The notes below the pieces were generated by a model. It did not search any database, had not been told where the DNA came from, and saw nothing but the letters and a program-made list of their open reading frames with translations. Positions 1 through 10,545 of a DNA stretch of 57,790 bases are shown here, in pieces. The translations under genes and the position numbers were made by a program. Every line of letters begins with the position of its first letter. The first letter of the stretch is position 1. Origin of the DNA: Gymnopus androsaceus JB14 (Eukaryota; Basidiomycota; Agaricomycetes; Agaricales; Omphalotaceae); contig ML769773.1 in NCBI GenBank assembly GCA_009733575.1, forward strand, positions 1 through 57,790, read 5' to 3'.

Positions 1-480
1 CAGTACAGGAGCGACCTGTAAGCAACAGAGAAACCTGCTTCATTGACTGTAGCGTACATAGACCGATATGTGCTTTTCTACCTTTATTGCTTAGAAATTC
101 AAAGCCAAGGTCCTGTGTCGAGTCGGAAAAAGCCATGGGTGCCATAGCTGTGGCAGCTATTTTCCAGAGTTCTTTTAAAATGGGCCGAGGGCCACGCTTA
201 AGCTTTGGTTCAGCTAAATGTTAAACTTACAGAGGAAAGAGTGAAATGAATCGCTGCGAGCCGGGCGGCCCGCACAACTTGACCTTAACCTTCACAGTCG
301 TCAAGACTCGTTTTCTGTAAAACCTCAAGCCTTTAAAGGGATTTTATTGCACTATAGACGCGACAAGCTCGAGATGAAGTCATCCGTGTCGAAGAATTAA
401 AACTCAATCACCTTCTTCTGGTGGCATGATCATGGGATCAGCTGAATTCAAGGTTGAACCCAACCTCGACGACGAGCGGA
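1..480. other. Upstream region of the aldolase gene
   Basis: No coding signal was recognised. The stretch ends just before the first in-frame ATG of the aldolase gene and should hold its promoter and 5' leader. Two ATGs at 426 and 432 are out of frame with the aldolase and open a short competing frame. Either the leader contains short upstream frames or the true transcript starts later. Confidence 0.4.
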
Positions 481-1600
481 ATGGTAGCACACACACTTCT
501 CAATGTTTTCAAAGCCAACAAGCCCGCTTTTGGGATCTGGCTGACCAACGGAGGCTTCGTCCATGCGCGTTCCGTTGCTAGATCCCTCGTCTCTAATCCT
601 CAATTGTCTCGACCTAACATGTCCTGGATCATGCTGGACTGTGAGCACGGCTTGCTTCCCCTCAACCCGGCTGGCGCCACCGAGGTCATCGCTGCGATAC
701 ACGGTGTGAAGGACGGACCGAGTGCGCTAGTGCGCATCCCCGCAACGGGCCATGGTACAGGTAGTGGATCGGAAGGCGTTAATTGGCAGATAAAATACGC
801 TTTGGATGCTGGTGCTCGAGGTATGTAGAGTAATGATTCCGTACAATATCAACGACTTAATTCTTCTTCAGGTGTGCTGGTACCAATGGTGTGTGGGCCT
901 TGAGCTTGAACTTTGGCGATAAAGTTGACGAAACGAATCAGGTATCAACTCCGTCTCAGGCTCACCAAGTTGCTCAATCCAGCCGTTTCCCGCCCTTGGG
1001 TCGACGAGGATTCGGTAGTCCCTACACGCAAGAAAATTGGAATATTCCGACTGGATCAGAGTATCTCAGTGTAGCCAATGATAATGTTGTCGTCCTCGTT
1101 CAAATTGAAACTCGTGAGGGGGTGGAAAATGTTAAAGCAATTGCAGAAGTTGACGGTATTGGTTCGTGTGTTTCGAATTCATTTGTCCACTACACAATGC
1201 TCAATGAAACTAGACGGACTGTTCATTGGCCCATATGACTTGTCAATCTGCTTAGGATACCCACCACCCTCTCCTGACCCACATCCTGAGATCGAGAAGG
1301 TGATCCAAGATATTTTGAGAGCTGCTCACGATGCTGGGAAGAAATGGTGTGTACTTCTTTCAAGACATGAATAGGTTCTAAACATACTTTTCCTTTCCAC
1401 AGCGCAATGTATTGCACGTCAGGAGCTCAAGCTGCACAACGTGCTGCGGAGGGGTTTGACATGGTGAATGCTTTCGTTTGCTTCAACTCTCTCAGTGGTT
1501 TCAAATTCTAAAAAAGCATTAGATCAACGTAACAAGCGATGTCGGAGCTATGCAGTCGGGAATTACTGCAGAGTTCAATGCAGCTACTACGGCCACCTGA
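481..1600 (+). CDS. HpcH/HpaI-family aldolase (2-keto-3-deoxy sugar acid / hydroxy-oxo-acid aldolase type)
   Basis: A class II, metal-dependent aldolase of the HpcH/HpaI family, which splits 4-hydroxy-2-oxo acids into pyruvate plus an aldehyde; it is probably cytosolic. Six exons can be joined: 481-820, 872-888, 942-1161, 1214-1346, 1403-1463 and 1523-1600. They total 849 nt, giving 282 residues and stop TGA, a usual length for the family. Exon 1 holds the WIMLDCEHG segment. Exon 3 carries QIETREG, with the metal-binding Glu. Exon 4 carries GLFIGPYDLS, with the metal-binding Asp. The start at 481 is the first ATG in the conserved frame. Exon 2 is only 17 nt but is needed to rebuild the conserved V-P-M-V-S-T segment. 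The gene looks intact. The exact substrate cannot be told from sequence. Confidence 0.88.
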
Positions 1601-1730
1601 TAATAAAAGATGATTTGTGCGAGCAAATGCAATACCCAAAAGTTGCGCAAAAGTTTACATAATAAATACATCGACATTGTTCAAGTTGTACATAGTTCCT
1701 TTACTGATTTCCTGTACTCTGACAGAGTAA

Positions 1731-3240
1731 CTAGTAACTAGCTGCTGTCACTGAGCTCCCAATGTGCGGATTCGGTGAAAAGTTTATCGCAGATTCATTG
1801 AAGGTTTGTCCGTCCGACGAGGTGGTGTTTGCGATCCTGGCGCGAACCGCGTGATTCTCCTGCGGTTGAGCTTTAGTATCGTAAAATGTTTCCACGAAGG
1901 GTGTATCAATGGTGTTGACCATGATGAACACAGCCAGTGGATACAAAACCTATAAGTATCTTTCATCAAGATAATGAATGAAGGTCTGAAATGATCATCT
2001 TACCGCTGCGCCATTACAGATGGCTGTCATGACGGTAACTAGCAGGAGGTCGGATGCACTAGAACCTGAAGTAAAACCAGGAAGTACCTGGGCCACCGCA
2101 TACAGGAGCTACATAATGATAACATTATTCGGAGACAGGAAGAAAACCCATGTACCTACTTGAATAGCACAAAATACAGCGCCCGATTGTAGGAGAAAAA
2201 ATAATATAATCTCGATGCTTGACTTTTTTCTTCGGCTAGCGGTTGAAGCCTGGTAAGTAGATTTCTTGTGCTGCCTACGTATGTGTCGAAGTCTGAGAAC
2301 GACGATAACCAGCATGAAGTCTGTGGGACTTGCCATGTCGTGAAACCTATGATACCTGTTCCAAGCAAGTTCACTGCGAGGGATACAAAGGACGAAACAT
2401 AGTCCAGCGCTAGCGGACCTCCCACGGTGCTAGTATCGTCCAAGATCGCGTCCGCAAGATTTGCACCTACGTACAGTAGTCATCAGTAAGTATCGGAAAA
2501 CTATCGGTGACAGAAGTCGGGATGAGTTGGTGGCCTGGAAACATTGAGGAGAATTGCAAGCCTCCTCCTCACCTATGTTCGCAGCCATGAGAAGCGCCAT
2601 GATGTACTTGAACACCTTATGGCCACCCCCGATGATCCAAGCCCGCCATACGACAATGGCATCCCCAATAAGAAGCTAGTATATTCGTATTAGTGATCGT
2701 TACATATTTGAGACATCCAAAAATGCACCCACATTGATATTAAAAGGCCAAGTGGCCATTAAAATCCCGGTTTTCAGCCCCACAATTACTGCCTCCAGAT
2801 TGTCGTTTAGATCTCCAGTAGACGGGGTAATAAATGAATATTTTGTTCCCAGAAGAATTGCCGCGTAGCAATTGAGTCCATAATTCCATGTGTTGAGTAA
2901 GAAGGCAAAAATGATCAACGAGAGCAAGATTTTTTGAGGGCGTCCTACGATACTGCGCTTGCATCTGCAGTAGTAATGGACACGGAGGAAGTAAGTATTA
3001 GACAAGGATATATGCGCTGCACAACATACGCATGGATATACAATGCCACAATGAAGGCGAAGAGACAGAAGCCTTGCCAAAAACAAATAGTAAGTAACTG
3101 CAATTAGTGGGTCTTCTGGGCAGAGTCGTACCAAAGAAAGTACTATCCACGATGGCCACAACCAGGTTAATATACTCATCACTAGAGAGAAGAGCGAGAA
3201 TAGCGCCGTTTTCACTAGCAGAGTCTGAGTCCGAGTCCAT
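1731..3240 (-). CDS. Basidiomycete multi-pass membrane protein of the DAIVVWRAW family, function unknown
   Basis: On the minus strand an Asp/Ser-rich N-terminus (MDSDSDSASENGAILALLSS) is followed over several short exons by repeated hydrophobic segments. These include IILSLIIFAFLL-like, LLIGDAIVVWRAWII and FKYIMALLMAANIG stretches. The tail is hydrophilic and ends NPHIGSSVTAASY. The GDAIVVWRAW block is the hallmark of a very common agaricomycete family of six- to seven-helix membrane proteins without assigned function. Intron boundaries near 3113 (GTACGA donor), 2700 and 2450 were inferred from broken frames. The 3' end lies about 130 bp from the aldolase stop, so the two genes converge. Exact exon joins are uncertain, but no disabling lesion was seen. 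A receptor-like role is only a guess. Confidence 0.72.
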
Positions 3241-4690
3241 TATGTCGGATAGGGTGTGGGATGGTGGGGGACGGCTTGATTCGAGCTAAAGCCTCACTAA
3301 TTATATAAGAACAAAAAGAAACCTATTAGACGGCTCAAAAAATACCGTAAGTGATACCTCCCCTACTTGCTCATTCGTGGAGCCCTCATAATCATAGGAT
3401 GTATACAAGGTCGATCAGGATCATGATGATGATTGAACCTCGAAGTAACTTGCGAGTAGTATCCGACTTCGTCCGAGTCCCCTATCATAATTAGCATTAA
3501 TTTCGGACCTATAGTATACTTGTATCAACAATCGGTAACTAGCGACGACTGATATCCTATAAGTATACTATATGCGTATTTCCCACCATCCAAAATTAAA
3601 AATGTCCCGAGTGGAATTTCAGCTGCAGCGCGGAATGACAGTAACAATCGATACTTACTATCTACATCCATTCATTCACAGAAACCCAACAAAGATGGAG
3701 CCCAGTGAGAGTCGACTCTGAAGGTGACGAAACTTTGGGTCAGATTTGGGTCAGATGGTTTGGTCCCGCACCCAGCGCACCCCCCGCTGGCGCTAACAGT
3801 TGAAAACTTACCTGTCTCAACTAAAGATGACCTATTAGGAGATAGAATACAAGAAAAAACATAAAGAAAAAGGTATACCATAGATTTTTAGTTAATAAGA
3901 AAAGAGTCGGAGCTACATGGTGATAACTTATGCCAGTAACGCCATAGTGAAACCTGTAAATTGATTTTCACAGGTACGGGCGTATGGTACCTCCCGTGCG
4001 TGCGATTGAAGCCAAACGAGAAGTGAGCATGGACGCCCAAAACTCACCTGTCCCTGAGCCAAATGGAAAGGGAACTTTCCAGCGAGTACAGAACTTTGTA
4101 AAAGGTTCTCGTGGTTCTCGTGAGTTATAGTCATTTGGCCACAGAGGAAGAGGGTGGTGAGGGAGAGGAAGAAAGAAAGAAGTGGTTAATCCACTTACTG
4201 TCCGTGACTCGCACGTCCCTCAGAACGGTCAATCCTTGCCAGCGGGATGAGTCCCGATATGAGATGATTTGAGCTGTAAAGGTCTCTTGTAATTTGCTAG
4301 AACTAGTGCGGAGATTAGAAAAGAGTTTGAATATCTACTGAAACAACATCGTTATAAGAAACTGTGACTTTGAAGCAGAAGTCGGCGCTCACTAGGAATA
4401 ACTAGAGTACGTGAAATTCTGGATCCGCTCATGGTTGACCGCAATCATGTTATATCAAAGTCGAAGTCAACACTATATCAAGAGTCAGTAGCCACTTAGC
4501 TGAGCTTCTTTGCCTAGACAAAATTACAATTCGAACCAGATATAACATGAACGTTCAACGCCAAACCACACTAGATGCGCAAAATATGCACAGCGAATAA
4601 TCCTGAATGCCTTCACGAGTGTGTAGCTGAAACATTGCTTGGCATCCTTAACTTTTCCCTAGAAATAATCCATAGCTTGAGATGATACAA
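3241..4690. other. Intergenic region without recognisable gene
   Basis: About 1.45 kb of moderately AT-rich sequence. Two short open frames, around 3672-3881 and 3928-4134 on the minus strand, have no recognisable domain or splice-consistent extension. The first few hundred bases should contain the promoter of the membrane protein gene starting at 3240. Confidence 0.4.
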
Positions 4691-6150
4691 AGCTAGCAAC
4701 GGTACGATAGCAGTCGCATTTCTTTGTGTGGTAAGATCGACTACTTAGTCGAAGGATGAGATCTGAAGATTGGACCGAAAGCAAGACTGGAGTTCAAAGC
4801 AATCGTAAAGAGCCTGTTCTCAGGAATGTTGTATGATAGGGTTAAAAGAACGAGGGGATATGAAAGACAACGCACCAGAATTTTGACCGTAGTAAATACA
4901 GCTGCCTCGCAATGATAAGGTTATAGGATTGCTGCACTTTTATCAGTTCTCAGATACGCTACAAAATGATTGTGATGAATGGGCCCGTATGCGTTGGTCT
5001 TGAGCCTCCTACGACAGAAGTATATGGAGCAAATCCAGGATCTCTAAGTCATGTATCCAATGAGAATTTGAGAACGAATACACATGGTTAGATTTACTTA
5101 TTCCGAAAGGACCTAGTTTTGTGTAAAAGGCATATCCGAACTTCTGAATCTCTGAGTCAGGAAGACCAGTCTCAGTCTGCGCCATCGATCTAGCCAAGGT
5201 TGGGGTCATGTGTTCCTTGCCTCCCAGGGGAAATTGGCGAAGGAATGAACTTGAATATTTCGATGATGGTCGAGGTCAAAAAGCAAGGTAAGAGCCACGC
5301 GTCTTTGTTTGTCGTCTCATTGTTCAGCTGAAGTCTGAAGTCTTCGATTTGATACAATCGTTACATCGTTACAGTTACACAAAACGATACAAATTGTTAT
5401 CCTTCACCTCCAACCAGCAGAGAGTACTAGTAAATCTAACATCGCCCAAAATCTAAACTACACCAGCGACTTTAGGCTTTCAAACGAGAACGGGTGCCAT
5501 TAGACACCGCGTTTTCATCAACGACTAGAAATACAGAATAAGAAAAAGCAAGGAAAACGTAGCTGGCCTCAAACATACCTCCAAAGAATCGTTTGACTCT
5601 CTCGCGCGCCCCCTGCTTTCTGGCCTACGTGTCGAGATCAGAAAAGGAATCAACATAAAGAACTGAAAACTCACCTTGACGACTTTGAATGGCGCCGCCG
5701 AGATCGACTCATCGTTGGCAGGCTTCCGATTCGCTTTGAGTGGCGCCATGGAGATTGACTGGCTAGGAGTAAGAAGATTCGAGACATCCGCCAATCTCCT
5801 CCGCTGATAGTATGCGTTCCATTAAACGAGCATTTGAGATGCAACAGCGTAGCAAGACTAACCTTGGCTGGATGTTCCAAAGCGTCCTGAGTCGTCTTCT
5901 TCTGACCCTGTGGTTCATTCTATGAGAAACGACAACGACAACAAAACGGTAGTATTCACCTTGGTTGGCGTCACCGGAAGTTCGCCAATCTTTCGAAAGA
6001 AGAAACGTTGTTGACCCTAGTAGATATCCAATTGAGACGAGAGCAACAAAAAAATGTCAAGGTTTACTTACCGCGGTAAACTTCGCAGGACGCGAGGCTA
6101 GCCTTTGGCTACGACGCTATTAAGGTTCTGATTCAGAGAACAGTCCGCAG
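4690..6150 (-). repeat. Inverted second copy of the segment at 53.28-54.45 kb
   Basis: This interval, read on the minus strand, matches 53280-54450 read on the plus strand in at least two long blocks: about 4690-5240 against 53950-54450, and about 5560-6150 against 53330-53920. A stretch of roughly 300 bp between the blocks (5240-5560) has no clear partner. The match covers both the 3' exons of the unknown gene and its downstream flank, so it is a segmental copy, not only a gene family match. Confidence 0.75.
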
Positions 6151-6899
6151 ACTCTGATACAATAATACATACGAGCACTGCGCTGTCAACCTGGCTTGCA
6201 GTCTCCCTGCGAAAGACAGGGATCCGGAACTCCTCCGTGCGCCTGATGGCCTAAAACGTCAGTTGAGAAGATGATCCCACTTGAGTAATGAGAACGGGCT
6301 TACCGACTGGGGTGAACCTTCAAAGTCATCGGGAACAGGTCTCCTGCTCGACTAATCAGCTTTGAAAGAGAAAGAGAGGGCAGTATCTTACCAGCGTTGA
6401 AAAATATGCGGAAATTCGTCCAAATACAGGTCCAACATCGGTCCAATATTTTCGAGGCTGAATTCGGCTTCGGATCTGCCGATGTGGACAAAGAAAAAGC
6501 GCGTACGAGACTCGACACTCTTTTTGGATAACTCACACTCGGAGAGAGAAGTAATGACCTTGTCCATATTCTTGTCAACAATTTTCACAGCAGTCTATAG
6601 CACAGGTGCATCAGCAACTGAGTGTCAATGAGGTTCATTACGGGACTGGCCTGGCTGAAAAACGAATCTCGTTCCAATCCCAGCGCATCCATCAAGAAGG
6701 TTTCGACTCGCGCGCCGACGACTTCCCGACCTGCTTCGCCAAATTCTTCTATCTGTGACTTCGAGAGGCCCGTGATACCTTCTGCGGGTAGCGGCAGAGA
6801 TGGTGGAGGGTGATGCCGAACACTATTCCTGAAAGCATTCGACATGGCTTTGCGAAGCTCGAAGGTGCTGAAGAGTCCTTTAACAAACTTTTCCGGCAT
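5540..6899 (-). pseudogene. Unknown multi-exon gene, probably degenerate (copy 1)
   Basis: The minus-strand reading starts at the ATG at 6899 (MPEKFVKGLFSTFELRKAMS). A GTAATG-CTATAG intron of 47 nt near 6600-6645 joins FFSQASP in phase to TAVKIVDKNMDKVITSLSEC. Later exons give IFFRKIGELPVTPTK, then a Lys/Gln-rich piece ending ALEHPAK, then a serine-rich piece ending APFKVVK, then the basic tail ARKQGARERVKRFF. The middle part, around 6050-6260, could not be joined in frame, which suggests decay. I do not recognise the family. The basic tail could be nuclear or nucleic-acid binding, but that is conjecture. A 5'-truncated homologue lies at 53.2-53.9 kb on the other strand. Confidence 0.5.
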
Positions 6900-7779
6900 G
6901 TCTCTACAAAATCGCGGCGCTACGCGTTAGAAGAGGGAAAGTTGCACTGAATGTCTCGAGCATTACCTATATACGTGGAAGGATGGAGACAGTGTTGGAG
7001 AAAGACGCGTAATAAGGTCGATGCTCGAATGAGTAACGGCGAGAGTCTAGATGATTTTCGAGTGTTGCACAGGCGCAGGCTCGACGCTGGGAGTGAGAGT
7101 GTGTATTTTCTGCCTGAGAGCGCGTCAGGGAGTTGACCTGAGGAGCAGTAAGAAGAGCGATAACGAGAAAGAGGAAATTTGAATTCTACTTTCTAGTTGG
7201 CAATACTTAAACGCGTAATAAGAACGAATCAATAAAGGCGAGGAACTGGACTAAATTTGAGCCTTACGAGGAGCTGGATTCGGAAGAGCTGCAAGCAGAA
7301 CTAGTAAAGAAAGCTCGTCCTATTTGAGACTTGAACGAACGCGGGGAAGTTGATGAGAAGCAGAGAAACTGAGAAGAGATTAGAAAAGCGAGACTGAGAA
7401 GAAGTTAAATTGAGTTCTTACTTGGTGTCGCTGGTATCGCTCCGGGCGATGGTGGTGGTAGAAGTTTAAGAAGATGCCGGATTTGCGCTCCGATCGAGAA
7501 TTTGAAGTTTGTGGCACGTGGCGCTCTTTGCCAAATTTGGCCTGGTCAAAGCTGGTCTGAGCGGAGCTAATCACTTTGCAGAGTAGTAGGTATATTTCTG
7601 CATAAACGATGCAAACCTTTGTTCTGTGGCCAATATAAGCTTCTGCTTTCTCTCGAATCGTCTCTAATGTCCACATCTGGACCTAGATCTTACAATCTTT
7701 GCGGAAAGATTGTAAGCCAGTTAAAACACCCGAAAAGGCATCAAGAAGAGTCAAAAAAAACGTTGCACCTTGAACAAGA
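6900..7779. other. Non-coding, purine-rich intergenic stretch
   Basis: No gene was recognised. The stretch between 7000 and 7400 is rich in GAGA-type purine runs. A minus-strand open frame at 7380-7676 has no recognisable domain. The sequence around 7525-7545 contains the 12-base palindrome GCCAAATTTGGC, which recurs at 9040-9079. Confidence 0.35.
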
Positions 7780-8230
7780 AAAAGAAGTGTCAGTATCTGT
7801 TCAAACTATCCTATTATGAGAAGACTTACTTTTTTGTGATGATGCTAGACTGTTTCCCAGTCGGCACCCGGAACTGACAGGTGTGTTCAACGACTTGGAG
7901 GGGTCAGGGTGATAGGTCGCTGGTTTCATTGCGCATCATTGGAATTTAGACCCCCAATCGTTCCAAAGCACAATGACGAGCCTATCACCCCACGGCTACT
8001 CGCACGCAGGATAAGTGCATGGAGCCCGCCCGTGCCCATAATGGGCAGGCGTCTGGCGTGTCCACCGTGTAATAGTTATAGATCCCACTTCAGTATGGAG
8101 GTCATAGTTTTAATTGTAGACAGTCTACGGGCGAATCTCGTCTTTCGCGAAGCTCCTATGATTCCCAAGGTCGATCGCAGCCCCTAAAGTATCGAGCGCT
8201 TGAGCACTGAGCTGTTAGCGCGAAGTTAGC
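7780..8230 (-). repeat. Dispersed repeat R, copy 3 (inverted relative to the other two)
   Basis: Read on the minus strand this segment matches 47320-47780 and 57145-57690. Shared landmarks are the block AGCGCTTGAG near 8200, the block GACTGTCTACAATTAAAACT (here inverted near 8110-8130), and the block around 7905-7990 encoding the same short open frame in all copies. Copies 1 and 2 sit inside the large ATG12/HD duplication, so this one shows that R is independently dispersed. No clear target duplication was found, so the exact ends are uncertain. Confidence 0.75.
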
Positions 8231-8656
8231 GCCCGCCACCGAAAAGCACAGCTTAGCGGTCATGGGTATGGACTCTGGATCTGGAGCAACTTCAGTGGAC
8301 AGTAGGACTGGAAATAGAATACTTGAGGGAGATGAGATTATGGATTGACATTCGCTCACAACTGGCATTAGTCGGGATTCCTGGGCCATATCTTCATTGT
8401 TTTGCACTACGGCAAGTCCCCTCCGATATCTACCTATCTGGTTAGGCTCAGAATTTTCTTTTTTTACCAACGCAAATTCCGCAATCAAAACGAATCTCCA
8501 CATAGAAGCAAAAATACAATCAGTAGTAGTCTGATGAATTCAATGGTACAATATGGAAATAAAAAGCAATTGAACGAAACATATCTAAAGAGTCCATGAG
8601 CAGACACAAAGATAGTATCGATTACTTGGATAAACTTCTCTCTCAAAAAAGTGCTT
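8231..8656. other. Intergenic region, no gene recognised
   Basis: A minus-strand frame at 8156-8503 overlaps the end of repeat R and has no recognisable domain. Nothing else coding was found. Confidence 0.35.
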
Positions 8657-9010
8657 GCTACAACCTAATCAAAGGCTCCTTCTCAACAGGCTCGGTAGCA
8701 GGAGTAGGCGCAGCATACCCCTTCTCATACAAACCGTTCATTCCATCTGAGAAGTCAATAAGCTTCTCTTCGAGGAAGAATGCACCTTAGTCTCTCCCTC
8801 TACTTCAACCTCCGCCATTTCACTGGGTGGCAAGCGACTCTCCTCGTCAGCCGCGGCACGTTGCTCGCGGCGGGCACGGTATAGTGCTCGTGCCCATGCG
8901 AAGAGGAGCATACACCTAAAGATGATCAAGTATAGACCCATCTGTGTGTACATGATACGCATAACTTTGTTAAAGACATAGTAAAAACGCTCGATAGCGC
9001 CATCCTTCAA
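8657..9010 (-). pseudogene. C-terminal relic of an integral membrane protein, frameshifted
   Basis: The minus-strand reading contains one hydrophobic helix (YTQMGLYLIIFRCMLLFAWA), a charged stretch rich in Arg/Glu, then SRLPPSEMAEVEVEGE. After a single-base loss near 8785 the conserved tail continues in another frame as EEKLIDFSDGMNGLYEKGYA, ending EPLIRL and a stop. A related tail (FDFSDGIDGLYEKMEAYAAP) occurs at 44479-44748 in unbroken frame. Comparison of the two locates the one-base deletion. The family is not recognised beyond being a membrane protein end. There is no N-terminal part in the window. Confidence 0.5.
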
Positions 9011-9039
9011 CGATGTGATCGATTGAAGATGATATCACT

Positions 9040-9079
9040 TTGCCAAATTTGGCCAGTTTGACCTGGCCAAATTTGGCAA
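9040..9079. repeat. Perfect inverted repeat, 17-bp arms
   Basis: Arms TTGCCAAATTTGGCCAG (9040-9056) and CTGGCCAAATTTGGCAA (9063-9079) are exact reverse complements with a 6-nt loop. Each arm itself contains the palindrome GCCAAATTTGGC. It could be a small hairpin element or a binding site. It lies in non-coding DNA between a pseudogene relic and the first SDR unit. Confidence 0.8.
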
Positions 9080-10537
9080 TCTTTCTGCGGATAATACCTG
9101 CTTTGGTTAAAAGCAAAAACTTGGCCCATTTGCAGGGGGTCTTCGGTTCGAATCCGGATTCGCCCCATGGACTTCGAGCAGTACTTACTCTACATTTCTT
9201 CAGCTTTTTCACAAAGTAGCTCTTGTGAGAGGCACGGATTCGAGAGGCATACTGTACATAATTCTTGCGAGCTTCTTTGTTACATACTTAGCTGTAATCA
9301 TCCTTTTGCATTCTACTACTTTAATATACGATACCGTACATTGCACTCTCGGGGACAAGTTTCAGGGATCTATGCCAGCGACTAGCAAGACCAGTGATCT
9401 TCAGCCAAGGATTCACATATTGTGCGCAAGGACTATTCCCGTATCCCAAAATTCAAGCGCATGAAACCTAGAACCGCCCAAATTGACCTAGAACCACCCC
9501 CGTTTTGCAAAGTCCTCTAAACTATCCTTCGAGGTCTCCTCCATCGTATGATACTTTACCTCTGCACCGAGACCAAGTATCCTCTCAGCCTTTCTCGCAT
9601 CGTATAAGATCTTGTGTTGGCAAGATTTACCTGCCCCGGGGTTTCCTTTCGGCAGTTTATCTAGCGGGAGAGCGGAGGGGGGGAGGGAGTTAGCTGCGTC
9701 GACTGTTGAGAGAAAAGGATTAGTTAATCAGTCATACACTAAACAACAAACAAGGTAAACACGCACTGAAATCCTGCCATGTAAACTCTCCATTGCTAAT
9801 CAACAGCCGCTCTCCGCCTGCTTCCTCCTTCGTCAGTGCCAGCACATGTGCTAATGCGATATCGCGCACATCTACCCAACCAGCTCCTACGTTTGCTAAG
9901 GCGTCGAGGGACTTGCCGCCCATGTCGCTCGTTGCAACGGTGTTGTACCAATCGAGGAGGGAGGTGCCCAGAGCGGAAGGGGATGCCGTGGATGGAAGAT
10001 GAATTGCGGGACCGAATACCTGTGTTAAAAGCAAAATTAGAAAGGATGCACAGATCTAAGCACGATTAATGGAACATACGAATGGAGGGTTCAGAGTAAC
10101 GAGATCCCAGGAAATGTTTGCTTTATTTGAGTTGTAGAATTCCCAAGCGGCTGCCGATGGCAATCGGTATGTTAGTTAATTAATCGATAAAAGAAGCGAT
10201 AGAGAGGAGATGCAAACCTTTCTCCGCCAACGTTTTACTAGCTCTATACTTTGTAACCTGATTAGCTTCCCTCCCATTCTTCTTGATTTCTTCAATGGCT
10301 TGATTATTCCAATCGACTTCAGAGAAGAGCTTGGGTTCGGGAAGCTGCGAGGGATTTACGACGGCTGCTGTGGAGGAGGTTACGACAATGCGGCGGATGG
10401 TGCCTGAGGTTCTGAGAGCGCTTTTGAGGATGCTGAGTGTACCGTTTACGGCTGGGTTGATTAATTCTATAGTTATGAAGGGTGAGTAGAGTGTATATCA
10501 CCGCATAGAACCGAAATCGTACCTTGTGGATCATCAG

Positions 10538-10545
10538 CTTTGAGA
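10538..10545. repeat. Target-site duplication, left (CTTTGAGA)
   Basis: CTTTGAGA at 10538-10545 is repeated exactly at 11667-11674, flanking the inserted element. The uninterrupted paralogue has CCTTGAAA at the same place (about 13948), so a single copy is the ancestral state. Confidence 0.92.

Noticed and set aside
9080..9170. A complete tRNA gene ending with GGTTCGAATCC
   Set aside because: The upstream 80 bp do not pair to form an acceptor or anticodon stem. Only a T-arm-like piece is present.
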